From assembly GCA_025782575.1 (NCBI GenBank), contig JALGYY010000017.1, positions 671,892 to 735,891 on the forward strand: a stretch of 64,000 bases of DNA. Reading direction: 5' to 3'. The first letter of the stretch is position 1. Every line of letters starts with the position of its first letter. The DNA comes from a bacterium (GTDB taxonomy: Bacteria; Orphanbacterota; Orphanbacteria; Orphanbacterales; Orphanbacteraceae). Shown one piece after another: positions 1 to 8,158 of the stretch. Below the pieces are notes generated by a model. That model ran no database searches. It was given only the letters and a program-made list of their open reading frames with translations, and was not told the DNA's origin. The position numbers were made by a program, and so were the translations under genes.

Positions 1-1405
1 GCAGATCTTCTCCACTTCCCTGCGAGAGAATGGTGTGACAGGCATTGCAGTCGTTTGTAATTTTACGTCCGTCGTCGCTCTTATGATTCCCGAGGTGGCA
101 TCGCATGCAGCCGGGATTGATGAAGTGCCCGATGTTATCCGGGTACGCCGACCAGCGGACTTTCATCTCGGGAAAGATATTCTGGGAGAAGGCCTGCTGC
201 GTGGCGAGAACGGCATTCTCGATCGAACCTCCCCGGTTTTCATGGATATCGGGATACTCGTTCAGATAGAAAGAGAGAATCCCGTTGGCGGTAGCATGGA
301 GCGCCTCATCTTCCGTTTCGTACTCGGCCGCCATCAACTCGGTGGCCACGCGCTTGATCTCGGGCAGATCCCGGTCGATCCGGCCGGTCAGAATGGCCTG
401 GTCAATCGCATGGTCTGGCGATGAATAGGTGTGGCTCGGTCTGTTGTGACAATCCATGCAGTCCATGATGCGCGGGGTAGCCGCCTCAATTTCCTCTTCG
501 GTAAGAGGATTCTCCTCATCCTGATAGGTGGTCACACGCCCGGTCCGCCGATCGGTGATTCGAACCCACGGGATCTCCTGTCGCCGTTCGTCCCTCGGGA
601 TGTACTCGACCTTCATCGAGATGTTCATATGCCAATGAATGCCGGAAGTCTGACCTGTCTTCGGGTCCCCCCCTCCGGTCTTGATCAGCATGTTGATCGA
701 CCACGGGCTGTTCTCTTCGTCGTACATGAAGTGATTGAACTGCCGCTGCTGAGCGCCGAAAAACCTCTCCGGCCAGTGACACTGCTCACACGTCTCCTGC
801 GCTGGTCTCAGGTTCTTGATCGGAGTCCGAATAGGGCGGGGATACTTGTTAGTCGCCACAGCGTAAACCTGATAGGCGCCCGCAAGCTTCGACTTGGCGT
901 ACCATCCAGCGCCCGCCCCGACATGGCAATCTGTGCAGGGAACCCGTGCATGAGGTGAATTCTGATAGGCGACAAACTCCGGCTTCATCACGGTGTGGCA
1001 CGTCTGCCCGCAGAATTCCACTGATTCCGTATGATGAAATGCCTGATAGCTTCCCATGATGCTCAAAATGATAAATACCAAAGATCCCATGCTCACTAGA
1101 ATGAGCGTTCTCCTGTGATCCGGCAGATTGAGGTCGATGCGGGGCCACCTTACGGTTACCTCTGACGCGGGTCTCTTTCGGCGCCGCCACCTGCGAAAAA
1201 CTCCGATCGGGATCAGAAGAAGGCCAAAGAAGAGGATGGGGGGAAGAACCATGAAGACGAAAATGCCGCTGTATGGATTAGATGCGCCGGTCATCGCCTC
1301 GAGCCCGAGAACCACGACCATCGTCAGCCCGGTAATAAGTACCATCAGGGTTCCGACGAGCGTGATCTTGTTCTGCGCATATCTGAGAATGATCAGTTTG
1401 TGCAT
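1..1405 (-). CDS. NapC/NirT-type multihaem cytochrome c, membrane-anchored (3' end outside window)
   Basis: The reading frame is open from the ATG at 1405 to the window edge, which is why the ORF track lacks it. The N-terminus (MHKLIILRYAQNKITLVG) leads into two hydrophobic segments around residues 14-35 and 48-68, and a third near residue 103. Haem-binding motifs follow: CGQTCH (CX3CH type), CTDCH, CEQCH, CMDCH, CMRCH and CNACH. The stretch around CGQTCHTVMKPE and SPHARVPCTDCH is typical of NapC/NirT quinol-oxidising cytochromes, which pass electrons from the membrane quinol pool to periplasmic carriers. Six haem sites are visible in 468 residues and the C-terminus is missing. An AGGA lies about 9 nt before the ATG. 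It is divergent from the cytochrome/porin run at 1882-6959 and probably feeds it; that partnership is inference. Confidence 0.88.
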   Translation of the reverse strand, partial: MHKLIILRYAQNKITLVGTLMVLITGLTMVVVLGLEAMTGASNPYSGIFVFMVLPPILFFGLLLIPIGVFRRWRRRKRPASEVTVRWPRIDLNLPDHRRTLILVSMGSLVFIILSIMGSYQAFHHTESVEFCGQTCHTVMKPEFVAYQNSPHARVPCTDCHVGAGAGWYAKSKLAGAYQVYAVATNKYPRPIRTPIKNLRPAQETCEQCHWPERFFGAQQRQFNHFMYDEENSPWSINMLIKTGGGDPKTGQTSGIHWHMNISMKVEYIPRDERRQEIPWVRITDRRTGRVTTYQDEENPLTEEEIEAATPRIMDCMDCHNRPSHTYSSPDHAIDQAILTGRIDRDLPEIKRVATELMAAEYETEDEALHATANGILSFYLNEYPDIHENRGGSIENAVLATQQAFSQNIFPEMKVRWSAYPDNIGHFINPGCMRCHLGNHKSDDGRKITNDCNACHTILSQGSGEDL

Positions 1406-1881
1406 GATACCGTCATCCTGTCAGGGTCTATCCTGCGCGCAGGAGCTGTGATTCGGACTTCCGGCCTGTTCATCTGAACCCACCCTGTCGGTTGGAGGAA
1501 TACTCATCTCCCCAAACTCGGGCAGCCCGATATAATCGAGCCGTCCGAACTCCTGTACAGAATAGGTACATCGTGGATGACTGCCACCTTCTTTTCCTTA
1601 ATTTGTCGTAAGTAAATTGATTGCCGGGACTACGTGTCCCCCGACGCCTGAACTCGCTTAACTACTGTATTTACAACTCGTTACCATGCTACTGACATTG
1701 GCAACCTTGACATCTTACCTGGAATATGAATCTTCTAGTTATGATTTGAGAACTCCCTGAGAAGGGAGCTGGGCCGGAGGGATGAGAATATTTCTATATT
1801 CGCTTGGCAATTTCAAGCCGATAGAATAGATTAGTACATGGTCAAGTGTTAATACATGGGCTCAGGCCACGGAGGTCCGAA
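1406..1881. other. Divergent intergenic region upstream of two cytochrome transcription units
   Basis: No gene is seen here. The sequence is more AT-rich than the flanking genes and must hold promoters for both directions. A short hairpin (CTCCCT-GAGA-AGGGAG) lies at 1753-1768. A possible promoter for the rightward genes is listed separately. No recognisable repressor operator could be assigned. Confidence 0.5.
1804..1832 (+). promoter_or_regulatory. Candidate sigma70-type promoter for the multihaem cytochrome/porin run
   Basis: TTGGCA (1804-1809), a 17-bp spacer and TAGATT (1827-1832) match the -35/-10 consensus moderately (5/6 and 4/6). They lie about 50 bp before the first gene's start. 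This was seen by eye only. Confidence 0.4.
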
Positions 1882-3597
1882 ATGAAACGGATGATGATGA
1901 TGCTTCTGGCGCTTGTTGCGCTCAATCTCTCCTTCGTCGGTTGCGGCGATGACGATGACGACGGTCCGGTCGGCGTGGCTGATCCGGCGATCAAGGTGAC
2001 CATCACGGCCACGCCGTCTACCACCGATACCGGAATGAAAGTGGCGGTTTCCGCTGCTGCCGTAGTTTCTGATCCATCGAAACTCGACGGCCTCGTCTAC
2101 CAATGGTTGTCAGCGGCCGGAAGTTTTTCCGATGCCTCTGCCGAGTCTACGTCATGGACAGCCCCGGATTCCGCCGGGCTTTTCACTGTGACTGTCACGG
2201 TAACCAACGGGGATGATGTAGGGATCGACACGAAAGACATCATTGTCGGCGCGTACGTCGCGCTTACCGATCCATTCTACCGGGGTGCCTCTGCTTACTG
2301 CGTCAATTGCCATAATGGTGGCGTGGGCGATCAATACACGACCTGGGTGAACACGCCGCACGCCGGCGCGATCGATGCGCTCGCCGCCATCGGCATGGAT
2401 GAGAACGAAAACTGCCTCGGCTGTCATACGGTCGGAACATACGGTCTGGTCGACGGTATTCCCGGCACTGATGATCTCGATAACGGGGGCTACGATGAGA
2501 CCGCTGTCGCAAGGCTCGCCGGCGTACAGTGCGAGAACTGCCACGGCCCGGGGAGCGAACACGCCAACAACGGGAACTTCGGTAACATCCATATCTCCAT
2601 GGATGCACAGCTTTGCGGCCAGTGCCATACCGATGAGCACCATCCTACGTTCGACGAGTGGGAGACCTCAGGACATGGCTCGGGAGCGGCGACGGAAGAT
2701 GGCTTCCAGACATTCCGCACCGGTTGCGCCAAATGCCATAATGGTGTCGAGGCGGTCACCTACCTCGACGACCCGCTGAATTACGAGGAGCCGGCTTCGG
2801 TAACGGAAACGGCCAAAATAGTCTGCGCCACCTGTCATGATCCTCATAGTGATGAAAACCATCACCAACTCCGTAACGCGTCGGTTACAGACGTGATTCT
2901 TCCAAACTCGGTGATCGTGGAAGATGCGGGTGCGGGGAGGCTCTGCATGTCGTGCCACAACGGCCGTCGGCAGGATTTCGACGTGATTGAACACATCTTT
3001 GAAGGCTCAAGCCACTTCGGCCCGCACCACTCGGTGCAGGGTGACATGCTGAAGGGTGTGAACGCCTACGAGGAGATCGACGAAAGCTTTACGTTCGCAT
3101 CAAGCAAGCACCTGCTCGTAAAAGACGGCTGCGTGCACTGTCATACACATGGGCACGACGGTGACCTGGCGAACGGCATCCCCAATTTCACCGGCCACAC
3201 GTTTGAGCCGACAGTGGAAGCGTGTTTCGAGTGCCACGGCACGATCAGCGACTTCGCCGATATCGGTGCCAAAGAAGATTATGATGGCGACGGCTCGGTA
3301 GAGGGTGTTCAGGGCGAGGTGGAAGGTCTGCTTGAGACACTTGAAGCAATCATCATCGCCGACTGCGCGACAGGCGACTGCACCGATTCCCTGACCGTCG
3401 ATTTCGAGCATTTCATCGGCGACACGCTTCTGACCAGCGTTGATCAGCGGAAGGCGGCGTACAACTGGACGTTCGTCAAGTTCGACGGATCCACCGGTGT
3501 TCACAACCGGACGTACGCGGTACAATTGCTCCAGCAGAGCATCGAGTTCCTCGACGACTCGGCGCTGAAGCATGCCACCATTCTGTTGGGGGACTGA
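1882..3597 (+). CDS. Nonahaem cytochrome c lipoprotein with N-terminal PKD/Ig-like domain
   Basis: The start is placed at ATG 1882 (MKRMMMMLL), because GGAGG sits 6 nt upstream; the track's GTG at 1846 has no such site. The 571-aa product has a lipoprotein signal peptide with lipobox FVGC, then an Asp-rich linker (DDDDD). An Ig/PKD-like beta domain follows at about residues 30-125. The C-terminal part carries nine CXXCH motifs: CVNCH, CLGCH, CENCH, CGQCH, CAKCH, CATCH, CMSCH, CVHCH and CFECH. The CENCHGPGSEH segment is characteristic of the cytochrome c554-like multihaem fold. A lipidated multihaem protein next to an outer-membrane barrel suggests an outer-surface or periplasmic electron carrier. 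Redox partner and substrate are unknown. Confidence 0.88.
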   Translation: MKRMMMMLLALVALNLSFVGCGDDDDDGPVGVADPAIKVTITATPSTTDTGMKVAVSAAAVVSDPSKLDGLVYQWLSAAGSFSDASAESTSWTAPDSAGLFTVTVTVTNGDDVGIDTKDIIVGAYVALTDPFYRGASAYCVNCHNGGVGDQYTTWVNTPHAGAIDALAAIGMDENENCLGCHTVGTYGLVDGIPGTDDLDNGGYDETAVARLAGVQCENCHGPGSEHANNGNFGNIHISMDAQLCGQCHTDEHHPTFDEWETSGHGSGAATEDGFQTFRTGCAKCHNGVEAVTYLDDPLNYEEPASVTETAKIVCATCHDPHSDENHHQLRNASVTDVILPNSVIVEDAGAGRLCMSCHNGRRQDFDVIEHIFEGSSHFGPHHSVQGDMLKGVNAYEEIDESFTFASSKHLLVKDGCVHCHTHGHDGDLANGIPNFTGHTFEPTVEACFECHGTISDFADIGAKEDYDGDGSVEGVQGEVEGLLETLEAIIIADCATGDCTDSLTVDFEHFIGDTLLTSVDQRKAAYNWTFVKFDGSTGVHNRTYAVQLLQQSIEFLDDSALKHATILLGD

Positions 3598-3629
3598 TCA
3601 TCAACAGGGCTCGATCAGAAAGGCGCAAC

Positions 3630-4922
3630 ATGATGCGCAGAGCGACGCAAGCATTGCTGGTGGCGGCGGCCCTCGGGACCGCTCTCCCGGCATCATCCGA
3701 TCAGACGACAGCCGGACCCGCCTGGTGGGTCCGGTCGAGAACCACGGCATACGTTTTCCAGACGGAGAACGGGACCGGCATCGATGAGGACCGTTTCGGT
3801 TTCTACCAACATCTCGGCGGAGCGGTTACCGGGATTGCGGACGGGAAGCTTTCCTTCCGGTTCTCCGGGCGCGCCGCCGACGATCTCGAACTCGACGAGC
3901 GGATCACCGACCGGGCGCGTATTTACACCGCCTATGTCGATGCCAGACTGAACCCTCAGTTCTCAGCCCGCATAGGCCGCCAGTTCATTCATCGGTCAAC
4001 GCTTGCTTTGACCGTGGACGGCGCTCTTCTCTCCTATAGTCCCACTCCAAAATGGGCCGCCGAGGCGTGGGGGGGGCTTCAGTCTCCTCTTGTCACCTCC
4101 TACCGCGACCGTGTGGGCGATTTCGGTGAGGATGCGGTCTATGGTGCGAGAATTACGATGCATCCCGATAGACAGTCAAAAATCGGCGTGTCAATCGCGA
4201 CGCGGGAGCGTGACGGGGTGACTGCCGAGACTCCTCTCGGTTTCGAGGGGTCATACAGGCCCTGCCGGGACATCGCCCTTCGTGGCCATGCCTCCTACGA
4301 CCTGGAACAGGAATTCTGGACCCGCGCCGAATCATACGGCCGCTGGCAACCGGAAGGGAAACTGCCGACGGTGACCCTCCAGTTTGTCGACCGCCACCCG
4401 CGAATCGATGCAACGTCCTACTTCAAGAGATTCGACGATGTCGAGAGAATCCAGCTCGTCAGGGGCGCTCTCCGCTGGGAACATGATTGCAGGTTCGGCG
4501 GCGAGGTAGAGGGTTTCGGTGCCTACGTCGACGATCGTTCCTCAACCCGTCTGGGTCTTGCTCTCCTTCTTCCTTACGGCCGTGTCGGCTATTCCACACG
4601 GTTCGGTGATACCGGCGAAGAGGATCGGTGGTACGGCGATCTCGGGATCTCCCCCACTGACTGGCTTCGTCTCGAAGGAGGAGCGTCGATTTCGGCATAC
4701 GCCCTTCTCGAAGATGCCCCTGACGATCTCGAACGGGATCTGATCTCGGGATACGGGCGGCTCCGTGTCGATATTCGTCAGGGGGCCGATCTCATCCTCG
4801 AGATCCAGACGATTGAAAACCCGGTCTATGAAGAGGATATCCGATTCCTGGCCGGTCTCGATCTGACGGCGGCAGGCGGCACCGCCTGGTCGGCGCTCGG
4901 ACCGGGGAGGTGGCTCCGATGA
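3630..4922 (+). CDS. Outer-membrane beta-barrel protein, putative porin of a porin-cytochrome conduit
   Basis: The 430-aa product has a signal peptide (MMRRATQALLVAAALGTALPASS) and then continuous alternating strands with aromatic girdles and acidic loops, as in a large barrel of roughly 16-18 strands. No haem motif is present. It sits between a 9-haem lipoprotein and a 12-haem cytochrome, and its stop overlaps the next start (ATGA), which implies translational coupling. In known extracellular electron transfer complexes (MtrCAB, OmbB-OmaB-OmcB), a barrel sheathes a multihaem cytochrome to carry electrons across the outer membrane. That role here is inference from context; sequence identity to MtrB or OmbB was not tested. 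The protein ends WLR rather than the usual terminal aromatic. Confidence 0.75.
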   Translation: MMRRATQALLVAAALGTALPASSDQTTAGPAWWVRSRTTAYVFQTENGTGIDEDRFGFYQHLGGAVTGIADGKLSFRFSGRAADDLELDERITDRARIYTAYVDARLNPQFSARIGRQFIHRSTLALTVDGALLSYSPTPKWAAEAWGGLQSPLVTSYRDRVGDFGEDAVYGARITMHPDRQSKIGVSIATRERDGVTAETPLGFEGSYRPCRDIALRGHASYDLEQEFWTRAESYGRWQPEGKLPTVTLQFVDRHPRIDATSYFKRFDDVERIQLVRGALRWEHDCRFGGEVEGFGAYVDDRSSTRLGLALLLPYGRVGYSTRFGDTGEEDRWYGDLGISPTDWLRLEGGASISAYALLEDAPDDLERDLISGYGRLRVDIRQGADLILEIQTIENPVYEEDIRFLAGLDLTAAGGTAWSALGPGRWLR

Positions 4923-5788
4923 AAATTCTCATAACAGCCGTCGGTGCCGTTCTCATTCTGGTAACAGCGACTCTGGTGATCGGCACGCCCGCCGACCATC
5001 TCCCGGCGATCCATGCGATCCATGGGGAGCTGGAACTGGAATGCGCGGACTGCCATGAAGGGGTGACCGAATCGACCCGCGGGAGCGACGATCTCCTTCC
5101 TGCAAAAGATTTATGCGCTGAGTGTCACGATGTAGAAGCGGTTGACGAATGCGCGATGTGTCATTCAGATCCGGAGCATGCCACGGCATTATCACGGCGA
5201 ACCGAGCGTGCTCAGAATTACAACCACTCGGTACATCTGGGCCTCGATCTCGTTTGTGCCGACTGCCACGGAGACGCGGTAACAGGAGAGCCGGAGCGGG
5301 CGGAAATGGCCCTCTGCCGTACATGTCACGAGACCTCGGGGGGGGGCGATGACTGCCTGTTGTGCCACGCTGATGGAGAAGATCTCCTGCCGTCCGATCA
5401 TCGAGCCGGATGGGAGTGGTTCCACGGCGGCGAAGCACGGGTTAACGAAGCCTCATGCGCGAACTGCCATGTTCAGTCGGAATGCCAGGACTGCCATGCA
5501 GGCGACAATGTGCGGCCCAGGGCTCACGGCCTGAACTATGAGTTCCGACATGCCCTCGACGCGAAAGGCAATGATATGGATTGCGCTGCCTGTCACAGTG
5601 AGCCGCAATTCTGCGCCGGCTGCCATCTGGCCAATCAGGTACTCCCGGAGAGCCATTCCCGGGGAGACTGGCTCGGCTCACGAGGCGGCCGGCACGCTGA
5701 AGACGCGATTTTTGAGATGGAAAGCTGCATAGCCTGCCATGACCAGGGGGCGGCGGCGCCGATTTGCGCCGAGTGTCACGGGGAGTGA
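4919..5788 (+). CDS. Dodecahaem c-type cytochrome, exported
   Basis: The start is ATG 4919, overlapping the barrel gene's stop (ATGA), with GGGGAGG about 8 nt upstream. The track's GTG at 4910 would lie within that ribosome site. The 289-aa protein has an N-terminal hydrophobic export or anchor segment (KILITAVGAVLILVTATLVI). It then has twelve CXXCH sites: CADCH, CAECH, CAMCH, CADCH, CRTCH, CLLCH, CANCH, CQDCH, CAACH, CAGCH, CIACH and CAECH. That is about one haem per 24 residues, as in nanowire or conduit cytochromes. It is the best candidate for the cytochrome inserted in, or docked to, the adjacent barrel. This pairing rests on gene order and coupling only. Confidence 0.88.
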   Translation: MKILITAVGAVLILVTATLVIGTPADHLPAIHAIHGELELECADCHEGVTESTRGSDDLLPAKDLCAECHDVEAVDECAMCHSDPEHATALSRRTERAQNYNHSVHLGLDLVCADCHGDAVTGEPERAEMALCRTCHETSGGGDDCLLCHADGEDLLPSDHRAGWEWFHGGEARVNEASCANCHVQSECQDCHAGDNVRPRAHGLNYEFRHALDAKGNDMDCAACHSEPQFCAGCHLANQVLPESHSRGDWLGSRGGRHAEDAIFEMESCIACHDQGAAAPICAECHGE

Positions 5789-5792
5789 TCGG

Positions 5793-6368
5793 ATGATGTT
5801 TCACCAACTGAAAAAGTTGACGGGGCTTGCGCTGGTAACCGTGCCGTTGATCCTGATTGCGATCTCCGGCTGCGCCGATCGTAAGTCTCCGGTAGAAATC
5901 GAAGCACACGTAACGGAATGGAATCAAGTGACTTCCGGCGATTTCCATGGCATTCAGGTCAAATCACGTGGGCCGGGGACTTGCCAGAGTTGCCATGGAA
6001 GCGACCTTCTAGGGGAAGGGGACGTTCCCAGCTGCACCGATTGCCACGCCGGAGCCGGCGGACATCCGTTTGATTTCGAAGAGCCGTGGGCCGACCCGTT
6101 CCACGGCGACACGATCGCAAGTAAAGGAAACCGGAGCTGCGTGACCTGTCACGGGGCTGATTTCAGGGGAGGCTGGAGCGGCGTATCCTGTTACACATGC
6201 CACGCCGGCGGCCCGAGCGGACATCCGGATGGATGGCTGAATTCGCGCGCCCCGACTTTCCATGGAACTCCCGTCTATCTTGAGGGTGTTGCCGATTGTG
6301 AACGTTGTCACGGACCGAATTTACTGGGCGGAACAAGCGGTGTTGCTTGCTCCGACTGTCATAACTGA
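5793..6368 (+). CDS. Hexahaem cytochrome c lipoprotein with repeated CXXCH...GHP units
   Basis: The start is ATG 5793 (MMFHQLKK), with GGGGAG 7 nt upstream; the track ORF begins inside the preceding gene. The 191-aa protein has a lipoprotein signal peptide ending AISGC. Haem sites are CQSCH, CTDCH, CVTCH, CYTCH, CERCH and CSDCH. They form three tandem units of an odd motif (CXXCHG followed by L/F and G residues) and an even motif (CXXCHAG..GHP in the first two units), which suggests internal duplication. It lies 4 nt after the dodecahaem gene, so it is very likely co-transcribed. It is probably an outer-membrane-anchored electron carrier; the orientation is unknown. Confidence 0.85.
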   Translation: MMFHQLKKLTGLALVTVPLILIAISGCADRKSPVEIEAHVTEWNQVTSGDFHGIQVKSRGPGTCQSCHGSDLLGEGDVPSCTDCHAGAGGHPFDFEEPWADPFHGDTIASKGNRSCVTCHGADFRGGWSGVSCYTCHAGGPSGHPDGWLNSRAPTFHGTPVYLEGVADCERCHGPNLLGGTSGVACSDCHN

Positions 6369-6404
6369 GCCCGGATCGAAGGTCGGGCAGGAGGCAATAG
6401 TCGC

Positions 6405-6959
6405 GTGAAAAAGATCGTGGTTTTTCTCGGCATCGCAATCTTCATGACAATGGCGGGCACAAGCGTTGCGCAGGATGCAGAGGCAGCCGAAGAGGCGGCC
6501 ACTTACAAAGGTTCCAAGAAGTGCAAAATGTGCCACAAGGATCAGTACAACATATGGCTGGAATCGCCCCACGCAACCGCCTTCGATAAACTGGAAGAAG
6601 CGGACCAGGCAAAAGAAGATTGCGTCGCCTGTCACGTCATGGGCAAGGTCGACGGGAGCGTCGAGCACGCCGAGCCGGGCGTGGGGTGTGAAAGTTGCCA
6701 CAACCCTGGCAGCAAGTACGCGGCGAAGGGTGTCATGAGCAAGAAGACGTTCAAGGCTGACCCGGAAGGTTCCAAGGAGAACTGGTACACCCTCGGGCTG
6801 GTCAAACCGACCGAAGAGAACTGTGTGGCTTGCCATAATGAAAAGAGCCCTAATTTCGAGGGCTTCGACTTCGACAAGTACATGGCAAAGATTCGCCACT
6901 GGGATCTTGACGAACTCGAGGCGGCGGAAACACCGGCTACTGAAGAGACTGTAAAATAA
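6405..6959 (+). CDS. Tetrahaem cytochrome c554-like periplasmic protein
   Basis: GTG start at 6405 with GAGG about 10 nt upstream. The product is 184 aa with a cleavable signal peptide (MKKIVVFLGIAIFMTMAGTSVAQ). Four haem sites are visible: CKMCH, CVACH, CESCH and CVACH. The order YKGSKKCKMCH...W..SPHA...CVACH...GVGCESCHNPG...C.ACHN follows the cytochrome c554 family, in which soluble tetrahaem proteins shuttle electrons in the periplasm. It is the last gene of the run, followed by a strong hairpin terminator. No hydroxylamine oxidoreductase gene is nearby, so a nitrifier-type role is not implied. Confidence 0.88.
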   Translation: MKKIVVFLGIAIFMTMAGTSVAQDAEAAEEAATYKGSKKCKMCHKDQYNIWLESPHATAFDKLEEADQAKEDCVACHVMGKVDGSVEHAEPGVGCESCHNPGSKYAAKGVMSKKTFKADPEGSKENWYTLGLVKPTEENCVACHNEKSPNFEGFDFDKYMAKIRHWDLDELEAAETPATEETVK

Positions 6960-6985
6960 GACCGAATCGAAGTTTGATATTGATC

Positions 6986-7024
6986 GCGCGTCCTCGTCCA
7001 TGATGAGGACGCGCTGTCTTTTTG
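6986..7024 (+). terminator. Rho-independent terminator after the cytochrome run
   Basis: A perfect 10-bp stem GCGCGTCCTC / GAGGACGCGC (6986-6995 with 7005-7014) with a 9-nt loop is followed by TGTCTTTTT. It lies 26 nt after the tetrahaem gene's stop. Confidence 0.85.
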
Positions 7025-7322
7025 AGAAGAATGGCCCGGATGAGACCTCGCAGTTGGTAAGTGACAACATAAGTGTTGAAGTTTCAGGCTCCCGCACGAC
7101 CGGTTCAGGTGAGCACACATCGATCGCCCCCCGCTTTGATCCATAAGGCCCGGCCTCCGGTCGACTATCGGCACCGATATTCTCCCCCAAACTTAAGAAA
7201 AGAAGAAACTACGCGAATAGTTGACCGGCGAGTCACTCTCAAATCGATAGTCAGGTTTACATAATCTGGGGGCAGAATAGTAGGGGGCGCCACTACGCCT
7301 GAATCAGCGAACACCAAAAGTA
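7025..7322. other. Intergenic stretch between convergent units
   Basis: No gene, RNA gene or repeat is recognised between the terminator of the cytochrome run and that of the cohesin-like gene. The 63-codon ORF on the plus strand here has no ribosome site and no family resemblance. Confidence 0.4.
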
Positions 7323-7350
7323 AAGCGACGGGATTGCTCCCGCCGCTTTT
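7323..7350 (-). terminator. Terminator of the protease/cohesin pair
   Basis: On the minus strand AGCGGCGGGA-GCAA-TCCCGTCGCT forms a 10-bp stem with one mismatch, followed by T residues. A T-run also follows on the plus strand, so it may act in both directions. It lies 37 nt past the cohesin-like gene's stop. Confidence 0.6.
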
Positions 7351-7387
7351 TACGATCCGTCTTGAACCGCGATCTACTCCCCGTCCG

Positions 7388-8143
7388 TTATCGGATCAGG
7401 GTCATCTTCTTGATCTGCTGCTCACTCCCTGCCTGAAGGCGGGTGAAGTAAACGCCGGATGAAACCGGGCGGCCGGCATCGTTCATGCCGTTCCAGGTCA
7501 CTTCCCTGGCGCCCGCCGATTCCGTGCGGGAGAGCAGGTTTCTCACAACCCGGCCGCTTACATCGAGCACCTGAAGCGACACATGGGTCGACATCGGAAG
7601 CTCGTAACGGATGCGGGTTGTCGGATTGAAGGGGTTCGGCGAGTTGCCGAGCAATCGAGTGGCAACGGGCACCACGTTGATACCCCGAGTGAGATCGATC
7701 TGTGTATCCACTTCCCAATTGCTGTCTGATGTGTGGAACGCCGCGATGTTGACATCCGTACGACCGGGATCGATCACGCGGAACCGGACGAAGCCGACCG
7801 TCGACTCATCGATCCGGCGCGCGGGTGTGGCAGAAGCGATCGTGACATCCACTATGCCACGCACCGTTCGATTGACCGGGCCGATCACGACAGACTCGCT
7901 GTAGAGATCGCCTTCGGCGAAATCGACAAATTCGAGTCCGGCCACATCATATGCCAGATCAAAATGTACCGCATGCGCTCCGCTCAGATTACCTACATCG
8001 ACGCGTACCTCGAGATAGCTGTCTTTCGCCTGCCCATCCGCGCCGTCCACGGCCAGGCTCGGCCGGGCACCGGCATTTTCGCCGGCGAGAGCCAGACTGC
8101 TCACGAGGGCGAGTGTCGCAAAAACTCCAATGAATCGATTCAA
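7388..8143 (-). CDS. Secreted cohesin-like domain protein with C-terminal FlgD-Ig sorting domain
   Basis: TTG start at 8143 with GGGAGGAG 7 nt upstream; the nearer GTG runs into a stop. The 251-aa product has a signal peptide (MNRFIGVFATLALVSSLALA). A cohesin-like beta-sandwich follows at about residues 28-150, with features such as VRVDVGNLSGAHAVHFDLAYD and LEFVDFAEGD. A FlgD-Ig/type IX-like domain occupies about residues 165-251 (NSPNPFNPTTRIRYELP ... SGVYFTRLQAG ... KKMTLIR). Cohesins bind dockerins, and the gene just upstream encodes a dockerin-tailed protease whose stop codon abuts this gene's ribosome site. An anchor or scaffold role for that protease is inference. The domain was recognised by pattern only. 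Confidence 0.75.
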   Translation of the reverse strand: MNRFIGVFATLALVSSLALAGENAGARPSLAVDGADGQAKDSYLEVRVDVGNLSGAHAVHFDLAYDVAGLEFVDFAEGDLYSESVVIGPVNRTVRGIVDVTIASATPARRIDESTVGFVRFRVIDPGRTDVNIAAFHTSDSNWEVDTQIDLTRGINVVPVATRLLGNSPNPFNPTTRIRYELPMSTHVSLQVLDVSGRVVRNLLSRTESAGAREVTWNGMNDAGRPVSSGVYFTRLQAGSEQQIKKMTLIR

Positions 8144-8158
8144 CAGTTCACTCCTCCC

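Noticed and set aside
6321-7190. 289-codon minus-strand ORF
   Set aside because: It covers the tetrahaem cytochrome gene on the other strand and runs across a strong terminator.
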